Positions 12,216 to 23,300 of a stretch of DNA of 64,000 nucleotides are shown here, piece by piece. The stretch comes from Anniella stebbinsi (taxonomy: Eukaryota; Chordata; Lepidosauria; Squamata; Anniellidae). The translations under genes and the position numbers were made by a program. Location: NCBI GenBank assembly GCA_029215795.1, contig JARDYH010000002.1, forward strand, positions 295,399,973 to 295,463,972. The letters run 5' to 3'. Below the pieces are notes generated by a model. The model saw nothing but the letters and a program-made list of their open reading frames with translations. It did no database searches and had not been told where the DNA came from. Positions within the stretch are counted from its first letter, which is position 1. Each line of letters begins with the position of its first letter.

Positions 12216-12398
12216 TCACATTAGGGTCTCTTGCCATGGGACCTTACTTATCATAGTTCTGAGTTTATTAAAATCAGCTTTCCTGAAATCCAGAGTACAC
12301 GTCTGGCAACACTCAGCTTTTGCTTCCTTTAAAATCATGAATGCAAGTATGATGTGGTCACTTTCCTCAAGAGTTCCTGTAACTGCCACTTTATCCAC
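12216..12398 (-). pseudogene. CR1 ORF2 linker fragment
   Basis: A 60-residue open frame in the right place and strand for the endonuclease-reverse transcriptase linker of the surrounding CR1. It contains SDHIILAFMILKEAKAE and DFRKADFNKLR, which resemble conserved CR1 linker text. It is broken on both sides by stops. Confidence 0.75.
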
Positions 12399-12775
12399 TA
12401 AGTCATTCTATTGGTCAGTATCAAGTCAAGGATAGCCGTTCCTCTAGTTCCTTTCTCTACTTTCTGTAGGAGAAAGTTATCAGCCACACATGTCAGGAAT
12501 TTCATGGAGGGGCATTTTTGGCAGAATTTCTCTCCCAACATATATCAGGGTAATTGAAGTCCCCCATTATTGCTACATCAGATTTCCTTGAAACACTTGG
12601 CAATTTGCATTTCAAAAGTTTCATCCTCATATTCTCCTTGATTGGGTGGTCAGTAGTAGACTCTAACTATCATGTTCCTTTTATTCCTTGACCCATTTCT
12701 TTTAATTCAGATGCTCTCGATGGGGCTCCCAGGCTCATCCTCCTGTATTTCTGTGCAGAGATAAGTATTTTTTAC

Positions 12776-13438
12776 TAGAGGTGTGCATGCCCAAAAATAT
12801 CATTGTTTATCGTTATCGTCATTTCGGACCAAAAAAAATATCGTCTTCATTCATATCGTAGGTGAACCGTATAGTCTTCACAATAATTATCGTAAAAAAA
12901 GGATATTTTTTGCAGTCCTATTTTTAAAGAAAAAATGCCTATAACTTCTGTATTTTAAAAGTTAGAGGCTTGAAACTTGGTCGCAGTGCTTATGGGGTAT
13001 GCCTAAGTATGTGTATGAAATTTGAGATCGATCCCTCCAACCCTCGATTTTATATGAAGTTATTAAAGATCGTTTCAGTTCTGACAGACCAGAATGACAG
13101 CTCACCACGTGTGTTCATTCAGACCTGTCAGAACGGAAACGATCTTTAAAAAATTCATATAAAATTGAGGGTTGGAGAGATCTATCTCAAATTTCATACA
13201 CATACTTAGACATACCCCATAAGCGCTGTGACCAAGTTTCAAGCCTCTAACTTTTAAAATACAGAAGATATATGTATATGTATATGGAAGTCTGATAAAA
13301 TGATAAAATCGCCCGAAAATTATCATCTCCGATGATTATTGTAGGTTTTTCTATCGTATCGTCATCGTTAAACACATGTATGAGAACGACCTTATCGTAT
13401 AGTTATCATACATTTTAACGATACGATACACATCCCTA
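12776..13438. mobile_element. AT-rich foldback hAT-type element inserted in the CR1
   Basis: The ends TAGAGGTGTGCATG and GATACACATCCCTA are inverted repeats of the same type as the GC-rich element at 3654-4734. The flanks TTTTTTAC (12768-12775) and TTTTTAAC (13439-13446) are an 8-bp duplication with one mismatch. The interior is one long inverted repeat. 'gaaacttggtcgcagtgctt', 'gatcgatccctccaaccctc' and 'gtttcagttctgacag' on the left arm are matched in reverse on the right arm around a centre near 13095-13125. The subterminal region is rich in ATCG/CGAT motifs. It has no transposase. It inserted after the CR1, so it is younger than it. Confidence 0.9.
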
Positions 13439-13539
13439 TTTTTAACATATAATGCAACTCTGCCTCCTTTTCTGTTTCTTCTGTTCTTTTTGAACAAGTT
13501 ATATCCTTCAATTGCTTTATTCTAGTCATGGGAGTAATC

Positions 13540-13725
13540 TCACCACTTTTCAGTTATACTTATCAAGTCAAATTTGCCTTCATGTATTAAGAGTTCAAGT
13601 TCATTCAGTTTGTTTCCCATACTCTGAGCATTGAGGACCATGTACTTAATAGTCTGCTTCTTTCCTATATTGTTCTGAACACTATTTTGGGCACTATTGG
13701 AGCTGTTCTCTCTGTTATGGTGCAT
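13540..13725 (-). pseudogene. CR1 ORF2 endonuclease N-terminus
   Basis: The minus-strand peptide contains LNAQSMGNKLNELELLIHEG followed by KFDLISITEKW, the opening of the apurinic-endonuclease-like domain. N and Q near the start and the E of the ITE motif are metal-binding or active-site positions. The endonuclease nicks target DNA in CR1 retrotransposition. The domain is cut short by the hAT-type insertion and by stops. Confidence 0.9.
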
Positions 13726-13927
13726 AAGCCTTCATCCATTGTTGCCTCAAAGTTTCTGTCTCCTGCCCCCGTAGGATTAAAGCCCTCCTGATGAAGTTCT
13801 TCATGCTGTGACCAAACATATCCTTCCCAGCCCTTGTGAGGTGCAACCTGATCCTTGCCAACAGTCCCTCTTCCAAGTAGCATAGCCTGTGGTCCCAGAA
13901 TCTGAATCTCTCACGTTGACACCACCT

Positions 13928-14416
13928 TCATAGCCAGTTGTTCACCCAGAGTATTTTTCTTTCCCTTTCTAATCCTCTTCCAAGAACCAGAAGGATGGAT
14001 GAGAAAATTATCTGGGACCCAAAGTTCTTGAGTTTCCTTCCCAGAGCTTCAAAGTCTGACATGATTTCTTCGTAGCCCCACTTGGCAATATCATTTGTTC
14101 CCACATGGATGAGAAGAACAGGATATGTGTCAGTGGACTTTATGAGCTTTGGCAACTGTTCAGGCGCATCTCTAATCTGCGCTCCAGGGAGACAGCATAC
14201 CTGGCAAGTTCATGGGTCTTTACGACATACTTGGGTTTCAATCCCACATAGCAGGGAGTCCCCCACAACAACTACTCTTCTCTTCTTCTTGGTCAACTGA
14301 CCTTCTGCCTCTTGCTTACTGTAGCACAGGGTCCCCTGTAATTCTTCCTCTGCAGGCTGTCCTCCGGTCTCATCCTCCAGTAGCTGGAAGCAGTTACACA
14401 ACTCTAATGGTTCCAC
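13928..14416 (-). pseudogene. CR1 ORF1 esterase-like region
   Basis: Minus-strand pieces contain RRVVVVGDSLLCGIE (block I GDS of SGNH/GDSL hydrolases) and, downstream, VLLIHVGTNDIAKWG (the GTND block). These are the hallmark motifs of the esterase domain in ORF1 of many CR1 elements. Its role in retrotransposition is thought to involve membranes or nucleic-acid chaperoning. The pieces lie in different frames, so the ORF is broken. Confidence 0.9.
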
Positions 14417-14479
14417 TGGTGCAGAGTGTCATTTAATTATTCTGCTCCTAACTGTTCCCTTTTTTAAGGAGTTTCCTCT

Positions 14480-14883
14480 TCGTTGGCTTTCCTCACCTTA
14501 GCATTCTCCACTTCTGCTTCAGCTTGCTGTTGCTCTTCAATCTGTTGTGCTTCTTGTTGCTGTTGCAGTTCCACAGTTCTGTCTAAGAACTCTTTGCCTT
14601 CTTTTATTCCTTGGAGGGTGGACACTCACCACTCAAGTACTCTCACTTTTTCTTCCGATAGTGCAACCACCTTGCACTTATTGCAGGTGTATGCCATGTT
14701 GATCTCAGGCACTTTGCAGGTCACCACCACTAGAGACTCCTTTTCATCCATAGTCTCCATTTCTGTTTTGTATCTGCCTTCCAGTTGTATTGGAATTTTG
14801 TGAAGGACCTCCCCCTTGACCTCTCCTGCGAACTCCCCCTGACAAACTCCTGTTTGCTCTCCCTGTTCAGTTGCTCTGATCAC
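14480..14883 (-). pseudogene. CR1 ORF1 N-terminal region with Cys motif and coiled coil
   Basis: The minus strand reads NMAYTCNKCKVVALSEEKVR, giving a CxxC pair. A long Gln/Glu/Ala-rich stretch follows (plus-strand 'gctgttgctcttcaatctgt' region), consistent with a coiled coil. This is the usual start of CR1 ORF1 upstream of the esterase region. Confidence 0.78.
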
Positions 14884-15030
14884 TCATTCTCTGGGAATTC
14901 TCTTCCTTATGTACCTTCTAGACCAGCTGGGGCAGCTTCCTCTTCTTTGCTCTGCTCAGCTAGGAGTCAGGAAAAGGACGTTGCCTTTCTCAATTCTTTC
15001 CCAGACTCTTCCTACTTGCATTGATTGTTT

Positions 15031-15194
15031 CTTGATCTTGTAACATTACAAGGATCATCCATGCTGGGGGGCCCAAGTTCTTTTTTCACTGGGGCCCAAA
15101 CCTGCTCTTGGCGGCCCTGCTCATATTATGGGGTAAAAGGTGAGGGGGGGGCTTCATTGAAATCCATGAGCCCTCCTAAGGACTAATCAGTACA
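15031..15194. other. Unassigned spacer
   Basis: Contains 'ggggcccaaacctgctcttg', which looks like part of a dispersed repeat. No gene is seen. Confidence 0.45.
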
Positions 15195-15600
15195 TGATTT
15201 GTATTTATTTATTTATTTCTATACTTCTTAATACCCAAAGCTCTCTGGGAGGTTCACAACAATTCATTATGATTTTAATAAGCATTAAAATACAGCATAA
15301 AATTTAAATATCCAAACTTTTAAACCATTTAGACAACTAAAAACAGTTTCAATAAAATACTAGACCTGTCTTGATGACAGGCATAAATGCCACATCATAT
15401 GCCATGAAATGTCTGGGAGTAGAAGGCAGTCTTGACCTGGCGCCGAAAGGATGACAATGTTGGTGCCAAGAGGGCCTCTTTGGGGAGGTCATTCCATAGT
15501 TGGGGGTCACCACTGAGAAGCCCTCTCCCTTGTTGCTACCTTCTGAGCCTCTCTTTTTAAAAAGTATGCTTATGCCAGCCACTCTTATCTGGTCCTGATC
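15195..15600 (-). mobile_element. L2-like LINE 3' end
   Basis: The plus strand starts with a TTTATTTATTTATTTC run and then 'cccaaagctctctgggaggt', a 3'-tail motif shared with 25560-25800 and 32830-33250. Further right, 'ggtgccaagagggcctcttt' and 'ggaggtcattccatagttgg' encode, on the minus strand, the C-terminal tail found in the other L2-like copies. The element is 5'-truncated and non-functional. Confidence 0.72.
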
Positions 15601-16039
15601 TGGAATTTCCTATGGAACACTCACCCGCTGTCTACTTTTTGCTCCTCACTGCAGTAAACTCCCCTTGCCACATACAAACACATACACACACATACTTAAG
15701 CCAAAGCATGCCCCATTTTGATAGCCTTCTAAAATTAGTAGCTAAAGTATCCATCACAAAGGCCTTCCCAGCACCCAGGGGGCCATTGCAATCCAACCAG
15801 AGTTGAAAGTGCAGCCAGACTTACTGACTTTCTCCCTGAAGGTACAACATACTGCATAATAACCTTTCCCCTTGCAGTTGTGTATCCATCCATACAATCC
15901 CATGGAGTGATCTGATGGAATGAAACAGGCCATTAAGATAAGAATATCAGTCACAAGAAGATGAAAAACTCTACCATTTCCTTTTTAAGGGTTTTCAGGA
16001 CAGAGGGGCACTGATTTTGTTTCCTCTATCCCAGCATGG
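15601..16039. other. Unassigned intergenic DNA
   Basis: No gene or repeat was recognised. A short ACAC-rich stretch lies near 15670-15695. Confidence 0.5.
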
Positions 16040-16460
16040 AAAGTTTCTTATGGCATAATCCTATGCAAGTTTAAACAGAAAAAAGTCCTATAACACCCAG
16101 CATTCCCCAGCTAGCCAGGCATGTCTTTTTTCTGTCTAGACATGCATAATATTGTGGCTTTACAGTGCTATCTTACAGTGGGGCTTACTCTCAAGTAGGT
16201 GCATATAGGATTGCACCCTTAAACTGCAATCTTCTCTACGCTTAGGGGGTAATCCTATGCATGTCTAGACAGAAACAGCTGAGGCATGTGGGAGTTCTAA
16301 GATTTTTTCCTGTCTAAACACAGATAGGATTGCAATCCTATACACTTGGAGTCCACACTGAAATCATCAGGGCTTACCTCTGAATAGACATGTACCTAGG
16401 AAGTGAACTGAACAGGCCTTGATTCTGTGTAGACATGCATAGGATTGCACTCTTAAGAAA
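16040..16460. mobile_element. Cluster of TTA/TAA-flanked palindromic MITEs
   Basis: At least three partial copies of one family are packed together. Marks are 'aatcctatgcaagtttaaac' (16058), 'ataggattgcaccc' followed by TTA (16206-16222), 'taatcctatgcatgtctaga' (16250), and 'gcataggattgcac' near 16436. The family's ends (GGGTGCAATCC type) next to TTA or TAA fit PIF/Harbinger-type target preference. None encodes a protein. Confidence 0.75.
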
Positions 16461-17181
16461 ATATCCTGTTAGCTAAAATAATATGACAATCTAAGCCCAC
16501 ATTATATATTTCTATAAATCAGTGGATGCTCTTCATTTAATGAAAGAATGAGGTGTTTATCATCTCTGCACACTTCCTTATGTCATTGTTCCAACAAGAG
16601 ATATTAGAACATTTGAGGAATTTGTGATTAGCTCAATGAATTCTTTTCTTTTCATTTCAGGAAAATGTGGATATAACCACATTCCCATTGCCTGAAAAAA
16701 ACTAATCCAGCTGTTAATTTTTTTTGGCATAAGTGTCTTGCCTTCTTTTCACTGGTATCAATTACATCTGAAGACTGGAAACAATCTAGACACTGAATAC
16801 CCAATATTTTCAGACTGGTAAATCGGAAGATGAGTATGAAGGACTTGGCTTGATTAGTCAGACAAATAAACAAACAAAGTAAAACACACAAATAAAGCCA
16901 CCACACCTGCAGGAATGTTAGATATGTTAAAAGGGGTTGCATCCCTAGGCGAATTATGCCGGTTCACTTTTCATCACCAGTGACCACATTACACATGCAG
17001 CTGGTGACATTACTTAGCCTCCAGCAAGGTCAGGAGCATAGAGTAAAGTGCACACAGAGAGCGAATTGTTCCAGTGTTTGGAGCAAAAACATGGTTAAAT
17101 TGGAGCTAAACTGCAGCTGCAGCTTGACCTGCTGCATGATAGCTCTCAGTCCACTGCTCATGCCCTGTCCCTAAATACATT
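16461..17181. other. Unassigned intergenic DNA
   Basis: No exon or transposon was recognised. The minus-strand frame at 16652-16942 is hydrophobic and has no family signature. Confidence 0.5.
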
Positions 17182-17314
17182 GGGTTGGATCTAGACCTAG
17201 CCATATGTAGAGTAGACCCATTGAAATCAATGGGACTTAAGGTAGTCATCACTAACTTAAATCCCCTTGATTTAAATGGGTCTTCTCCAAGTATGGCTAA
17301 TATTGATCCAATCC
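17182..17314. mobile_element. Palindromic short element with 3-bp duplication (ATT)
   Basis: The ends GGGTTGGATCTAGACCTAGC and GGCTAATATTGATCCAATCC are inverted repeats, and ATT sits directly outside at 17179-17181 and 17315-17317. Inside, 'gacccattgaaatcaatggg' is itself a palindrome. 133 bp, non-coding. Confidence 0.75.
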
Positions 17315-17495
17315 ATTCCATGATCATAAGAACTACTCAAATATAAGTATTTTGCGTTGTTGAATTGTTAGGCTGTGGCGTAGAAGTTCCCCCTGCAAGT
17401 TTGCTGATCCTGAAATGTAATTTTCTGACATAACTGTGTGAGAACCTGGAATAGAAGTGGGGACGATTTAGATAAGTTGCTCTCTTCTTCATTCT

Positions 17496-17852
17496 AAGAG
17501 CATCACATCACATGGGGGAAAATCACGTTTCCTTACCGTCATTTTTCCACCAGCACTTTTGTCCCTCTTTACTTCCTCTTTCTTAAGGAGAGGAAACAGG
17601 AAGTAAACAACATGCGAGAGGCCCATTCAGTGGGCCATTTTGGTTGCGCTTCTCCTGCACACAGCAGGAGATAATGACAAGTTCTGTCTCAAAAATAATT
17701 CTGATTTAGCAGGGTCTTTTTTTTTCCTGCAAAGAAGGCTAGAGGGGGCGGGAGGTGCATGGGATGCAGATGACATCGTGAGAGGGACCCGTGAAACTCA
17801 GTGAGTGCCAAGTAATGAGTGTGCAATAAAATGATCATCTGATGACTCCCTT
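17496..17852. mobile_element. Short DNA transposon related to 25801-26169
   Basis: 'cattcagtgggccattttgg' and 'ttcctctttcttaaggagag' match, in inverted orientation, the block 'gcccactgaatgggccacat' and the 'gcttcctctttcttcccc' region at 25801-26169. The outer ends ATCA...TGAT are weak inverted repeats. No coding region. Limits are approximate. Confidence 0.6.
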
Positions 17853-19429
17853 AATGCCAGGATATGTGATGCCGTCATCAGGGGTATAGAACTTTAGAAG
17901 TAGGAACTAAAAATAAAACAAGCTACATAGCAGGCTAAAATGTCATGGGTGAAAATTCCACTGTAATTACAATCTGTTACATACAAATAACATTTTCATC
18001 TGTGGAATTTCTGTCATGGATTTAGGAGTTGTAGGTACAACAGTACAAAGGGACAATGCCATTTCATAAAACACTGGGCAATTGATGGAATTGTGTCCTG
18101 TGATCTGGAGCGAGGAGGTTAAAAAGATGTGGAGGAAAATTACTGAGAGCCAATGGCCCCAATTCAGCTCAATCACTGTAACTAGTTGCAAGTTGTGACT
18201 TATACCTTCAGATGGAGCTGTGCAAGACTGAATGCTCATAACTGTTTGAACTGGAGGGAGTGAATTAAATTTGGAATGAGATAGAACAGCACCCACTCCA
18301 AATGGTTACAGGGCAAATTAGTAATATTCAAAGTCAGATGCATGCTGGTCACAAATATCAAAGACTTAACAAGTTCGTGGGTAAGTGCCAAGAAATCAGT
18401 TTTTGTTTTGTAAATGTAAAGTTCTGTCCTATCTGTTTTTAAAAGGGGATTTCATAATACCACTGCTTAACAATGATAACCTGCTTTAAAAAAAAAAACC
18501 CACTATAGCCATCATTGCTCATTTCTCCTCTTTTATTGATGTAATTTAATTATCATATAGACACAAACATTTGCTCCACTACTGGATACTTCACATCTGT
18601 TAGCAGATATTTGATTAGGGCTACATAAATGTGCTAGATTAGAACATCTCATTGGTGGAATTCAAACCACCTGGACATTTTAGGAACATCAATAAGAATA
18701 ATTCTCTTTTTCTAAATCAGTAAATCCAAGCTATATGAAATAGAATTAATTAATGAGTACCAGATAGCCAAAACAAACATTTGAAAATGAATCATATTAT
18801 CAAAGTGTTTGTGTGAGATTCCTCTCAGCTTATGTTTAGATGTCAAATTATATTACCCAAACTAAACAATCCATTCAAATGATTTCTTAATGCAATAAGT
18901 CTCCATGTTATATACACTTATTTTGGAAGTAAGGGTGATAAACAGTGGCAGAATATTTTAACTACAGCAATATTTAAAGCACTGAGCGATAACACTACAT
19001 ATGAATTAAAGTACTGTCTTTTTTTTTTAAGTTACTTTCATTTAGATATTTAGAATATCTAAACATATGACCTGAACATAAAACTTTTGAGAGTAATTTT
19101 TGCTCAACATTAAAGTTTAGAGCTGTATGTAAATGGCATCTCAAAAATTATCCACCCTATTTATGGGCAGACAAATTGGGGAAACAATTTCTTCTTTAAT
19201 ATGAAACCTCACTCTATGTATACAGATTTTTGAGCGTACACAATATCAAGGTGCATTGTGGGCTCTCTAGTTTGGAACTGCAGTATCATGTCATGTGTCA
19301 CATTATATGTGTTTTCTGATTGGCAGATTTCATGTCGCCTGCCTGCATGATGATGTCATGCGATATTTACTCACCCTCGCTGATAGTCAGTATGAAGATG
19401 GACCCACAGGGTTGTCGTCCTCATCCTCA
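17853..19429. other. Unassigned AT-rich intergenic DNA
   Basis: AT-rich sequence with poly-A and poly-T runs (about 18490 and 19020) and no recognisable repeat family. It could be single-copy DNA. No exon with convincing coding content is present. Confidence 0.5.
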
Positions 19430-19720
19430 CAGAGTTAGAAGTGAAGCAGCAGTGACAATGAGGGAAGAAGTTAAGGAGAGCCCTCCAGGTATGTTTTTGG
19501 GCTCCAGGTGAAAATTTAAGGGGAGGGATTTTGTGTACTACTTTACTGTCTGTGTATGCTTCGAAGCTCGCAATCGATTCTGAACTTAATAGCAAATTCG
19601 TAATACATAGCCCAGACTCACTACATAGGTGAGCTTTACAAAATAGATATACTTCTGCCAATGAGATGACTAATTATGAAATTCAGCAGCCACCCCTGCT
19701 ATATTGAAACACTATCCCAG
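19430..19720. repeat. Old interspersed repeat shared with 55190-55330
   Basis: 'aattatgaaattcag' near 19672 and 'gaagctcgcaatcgattctg' near 19562, with the spacing between them, are paralleled at 55210-55320 ('gatgctcacaaccaattctg' and 'aattatgaaattcag'). The two are diverged copies of a family I cannot name. Confidence 0.55.
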
Positions 19721-21054
19721 GGCAATCCTATACATATATCCACACAGAAGAAAGTCCCATATGGGGCATACTCCCAGGTAGGGATGGGTGAGATAGTAAT
19801 TCCATTGAGGGTTGTGTTTTGTTTTGTTTTGTTTTAAATGGTTTACCCAATTTACACCTCGCAAGCTTTTAAATGAGATGAGAAAGAGGATTTTTGCAGG
19901 TGTTGTGATGCAGCTTGTGTCAAGAAAAATGTACATATTAGGGAAAAGTACACAAAAATGAGTAGATCACAGTAAAGTACATCACAGTAATGTTAAGTTC
20001 TTGAGGAAAATATGCATGTTTAAAAATATGCACAAAAATTGCACACATTAGGAAACGTGCACTGAAAACATCTGGATTTCTGCATGGATTTTTTTAAATT
20101 GCAAGCTTTTGTAGAAACAGGTTGGAACAAGCTGAAAATCTTAGTGAGACCAAGAGTGGCAGATCCATCCACCCTGGCTCCCAGAGGATAACTGGTTTGA
20201 GTGAACCACCCAGTATTGTGACAATGAAATATAATAAAAGTTCAAAATATTAACACGACGACTTTAAGGCGAGCTTCCATGAGATTTATTATTAACCAGA
20301 TTATTTGGCCCATATAAAGGGAGAGTAGTACGTTCGAAGGATCCATCTGTCAAGGAAAGTAATATCTGGCTGACAAGCCATCACAAGAATAAGCACACTT
20401 AAAAGCTTCCTCAAGCTATATAATTAATTATGCTATTTAATTATTTACACAATAATTAAATTACCTCTCACAACAGAACAAATGAACAGTTGGGACAATG
20501 CATGCTAATCTTTATTTAAAGAATCCTCCAAAGGAATTCTCCTATGGGAATATGGAAGAAGAACAGATTTCTGAGGATATGTTGTGTGCTACGTAGTTTA
20601 ACTCTCGATGGTTATGACTTGAGTGTAGTTAGCTGGGGCCATATTGATACCCTCCATGGCCTGTAGATAAATATCAATTATTATTATTTTTTAAATGCTC
20701 AGAGTGGGTTGGGACCTATCAATTGTGTAAGCTTGGTAGCCTTTGAAAACACTTAGGGTTTTATCTGAAGGGCACCACTGGCAAATCAGCTTCACCCTCC
20801 CCCCTACAAGTACCACAATTGGCTCTAACAGAGGATGCAGATGTAGCCCTCAGATTTCTGGATCATAATTGTCTGTTTCAATCGCTGACACCATTATGCC
20901 AATCCAAGTCCTTTCTGCCTATTACAACCATCAGACCTTTTGTTTTTTCATCACAAACACACATCCCATTCCTTCACATACATGTGAACATGCACATTGA
21001 AGAAGGGTACCTTTCACTCTCCGAATGCTCAGGGGAGTGACACTGAATCTTGGG
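19721..21054. other. Unassigned DNA with degenerate A-rich repeats
   Basis: The first part includes a fragment of the 'atcctatacatat' MITE family (about 19725-19780). Between 19910 and 20070 motifs such as 'aaaatgtacatattagggaa', 'aaaatatgcacaaaaattgc' and 'acacattaggaaacgtgcac' recur at 20-50 bp spacing and resemble 50035-50170. Nothing is recognised after that. Confidence 0.5.
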
Positions 21055-21480
21055 TAGGAGGCAAGTCATAACAGTGAGAAACTAGAGGCACAAGTGCTCC
21101 TACCTGGATAAAGACAGCCTGGTTTCAATGATTCATGCCCTGGAAACCTACTAGCTAGATTACTGCAATGTGTTGTATATGGGGCTGCCCTTGAAGATTT
21201 TCCAGAAATGTCAGTTAGTACAAAATATGGCAGCTAGGGTACTGACTGGAATTAGATATTATGGCCATATTGCACAAGTATTGTACCATCCACACTGACT
21301 CCAGTTCATTTCTGGGACCAATTCAAGGTGTTCCCATTCACAGCTTGGGGCCAACGTCTCTGGAGAACTATTTCTTACCATATATTCCTGCCCATTACCT
21401 ATCATCATCATCCGAGGCACAGCTCTGAGTGCCAAAACAATTTGAGCTATCTAAACAGCTTCTGCCTCAGTTAAACTCTT
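21055..21480 (+). pseudogene. L2-clade LINE reverse transcriptase C-terminus, decayed
   Basis: Reading the plus strand across frames gives the pattern of the L2 thumb and downstream region: 'tagattactgcaatgtgttg' (DYCNVLY-like), 'gtacaaaatatggcagctag' (QNMAAR-like), 'actgactccagttcatttct' (HWLPVHF-like) and 'caattcaaggtgttcccatt'. Similar text occurs at 41640-41750 and 55370-55500. Many stops make it non-functional. Confidence 0.78.
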
Positions 21481-21514
21481 ATATATAAGATGCACAAATT
21501 GTATAATGCAGTAA

Positions 21515-21590
21515 CAGTGCAATCCTAGGCATGTCTACTCCAGAAGTCAGCCCCACTGAGTTCAATGGGGCTTACTCCCAAGTTATCATA
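21515..21590. mobile_element. Short palindromic MITE fragment
   Basis: 'gtgcaatcctaggcatgtct', 'gccccactgagttcaatggg' and 'gcttactcccaagt' form the typical left arm and centre of a palindromic family also seen at 29723-29812. The right arm is missing. Confidence 0.65.
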
Positions 21591-22077
21591 TACTTTGTGG
21601 CCTGACTAAAAGCAGCTCCTTTGTGAGAGAAGAAACACTATACATGGAATGGCTTCAAATCAGACACATATGAAATGTCTGCAAAATTCAAGCTCAAAGA
21701 TAGAATTAGTCAATTGATATTTTATTCTTGTAAAAAAGCAATCCTATTTCAGAAATGTATTCAAGCCTGTCCTAATTTAAGTCATTGGGATAATAAATAG
21801 GTAAGTGACTTCATTTGCTGGTTTCCTTCATTAAATTCTAGGCAGCAGCTGCTCTTGCTCATGATTCATTGAGGTTATTTATCGATAAAAAGTCAACGCA
21901 CACTAATCCAAACTTTTGACTGAAGAAAAACCAGCAAGAGATTGAAGGGCAAGGAGCACATCAAACTCGCTTATAAGAAACTGTAGCTTGGGCTGTAGCA
22001 TGTGCCAAACATGTGGTGTGCCTGTGAACTTATATTTGATAGGCTGGCTGCATCCATTCTTGGAAGTCAGAGACCTG
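21591..22077. other. Non-repetitive block, possible regulatory DNA
   Basis: No repeat signature is evident. It contains a 12-bp palindrome TTTATCGATAAA at 21878-21889 and an E-box-rich GCAGCAGCTGCTC at 21842-21854 within a complex, moderately AT-rich sequence. This could be conserved non-coding DNA, but conservation cannot be judged from one genome. Confidence 0.3.
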
Positions 22078-22463
22078 GGCTGGATCTACACATCGTCCTT
22101 GATGCGCCCTCCCTGCGCCACAAGCCGCTTTGGAGCGTTGCACTTCGTCTAGTGTGGCTCAAGCCTCGGAGGCTCTGCTCGCGCTCTCGCCACCGCCCTT
22201 TCATCCCAATGGTCCCAGGGAGGGAGGAGGGAGGGTTGTAAACAAAAGCTAGCAATTGGAAATCCCTCTCCCAATCGCTGGCTTTTGTTTATAACCCTCC
22301 CTCCTCCCTCCCCAGGACCGGCCTGGATGAAAGGGCGGCGGCTGCGGGGGCGCGGGCGCGGGCAGAGCCTCCGAGGCTTGAGCCACACTAGGCGGGGTGA
22401 AGTGCTCCGAAGTGGCTTGTGGCGCAGGGAGGGCGCATCGAGGACGACGTGTAGTTCCTGCCC
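22078..22463. mobile_element. CpG-rich palindromic element, 386 bp
   Basis: The arms GGCTGGATCTACACATCGTC and the complement at the right end are inverted over roughly 190 bp each, around a centre at about 22255-22275 ('gcaattggaaatccctctcc'). The element is much richer in G, C and CpG than its surroundings. CTG lies outside both ends (22075-22077 and 22463-22465), a possible 3-bp duplication. A second copy lies at 37147-37545. Overlapping open frames on both strands (22002-22500) are artefacts of the palindrome, not genes. Confidence 0.82.
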
Positions 22464-22989
22464 TGGCCACCATAAACTGTGCTGTGGTTATCACAACCAT
22501 GGACTACCACAGTGCGGATTATGTGATTGCTACCCTTGAAGACAGTTTGAACTAGTATTGTGCCAAAAATTTCTCCCATGAAAATTTTGACCATTCTCAT
22601 TCAATTTGATAGAAATGAAACTGCTTTCAAAAAGAAATTCAAAGGAGAAGAAATTTCGAAGAAATTCTCATGGGTTTGGTTAAGGGTTCTTGTGCTTGCC
22701 TTACTTATGAGATGGCTGAGGAGTGTGTGTGAGCATCCTGTCTTTAATTGTACAATCATCTCTCTGACAGCCTGTAGCCTCCTTGGCTTCCCACACTTCC
22801 CATCCAGGGGAAATTATCATGGAATTTTATTCTTCCCATAGGGTCTTTTCAGATCAGGAAGTGCAGGCAGCCTGGGAGACTATAGAGCATAGACAGTATC
22901 TTCAGCTACATCACAGGGATTAGTTGAGGTCAAAACCCACCACCAACACACATTCAGAATAAATTATATACTGCCCTGACAATGAGGCA

Positions 22990-22990
<1 letters not shown>
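22464..22990. other. Unassigned intergenic DNA
   Basis: No repeat or exon was recognised. A palindromic stretch 'ctgtggttatcacaaccatg' lies near 22481. Confidence 0.5.

Positions 22991-23030
<40 letters not shown>
22991..23030. repeat. (AAT)n microsatellite
   Basis: An uninterrupted trinucleotide array of about 13 units, directly beside a LINE 3' tail. Confidence 0.97.
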
Positions 23031-23033
<3 letters not shown>

Positions 23034-23300
23034 TTATTTTTTACCCGCCTCTCCCTCTGGATCGAGGCAGGGTACAACAACAAATACAAAACACACACAC
23101 ACACATATAATTAAAAGCATATAAAATGAATACATTATTAAAAGACAACTTAAAATTCAACTGGGTAGGCCTGCCGGAAGAGATCAGTCTTTACAGCTTT
23201 CTTAAATTCCAGGAGACTGTTAAGTGGAGACTGTTAAGTGAAAGCCCTTTTCATGGGGAAAGAAAACTTTCAGGAAATTCCTGGGATTTTTCTTTTCTTA
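23031..23300 (-). mobile_element. L2-like LINE 3'-tail fragment
   Basis: 'acccgcctctccctctggat' and 'gaggcagggtacaacaac', then 'taaaagcatataaaatgaat', is a 3'-end pattern (minus strand) often found in reptile LINE/SINE tails next to simple repeats. No protein-coding part is present. Confidence 0.5.

Larger units (their letters stand above)
10692..15030 (-). mobile_element. Nearly full-length CR1 LINE retrotransposon, inactivated
   Basis: The 3' end lies at the left: 'aatcatagaatagtagagtt' read on the plus strand is the complement of the CR1 3' tail with ATTCTATG repeats. Going rightwards, the minus strand carries the C-terminal reverse-transcriptase region (11088-11703), the endonuclease start (13540-13725), and ORF1 with a GDS motif and GTND block (13928-14416) and a Cys-containing, coiled-coil N-terminus (about 14480-14883). 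The order ORF1, endonuclease, reverse transcriptase, 3' tail is the complete CR1 plan. The 5' limit near 15030 is approximate. ORF2 is split by the hAT-type element at 12776-13438, and both ORFs carry stops and frameshifts, so the element is dead. CR1 elements copy themselves by target-primed reverse transcription. Confidence 0.93.

Noticed and set aside
22002..22541. Overlapping open frames in a CpG-rich segment resembling a promoter CpG island with first exon
   Set aside because: The segment is a palindromic repeat with a second copy at 37147-37545. No coding signature or splice context was found.
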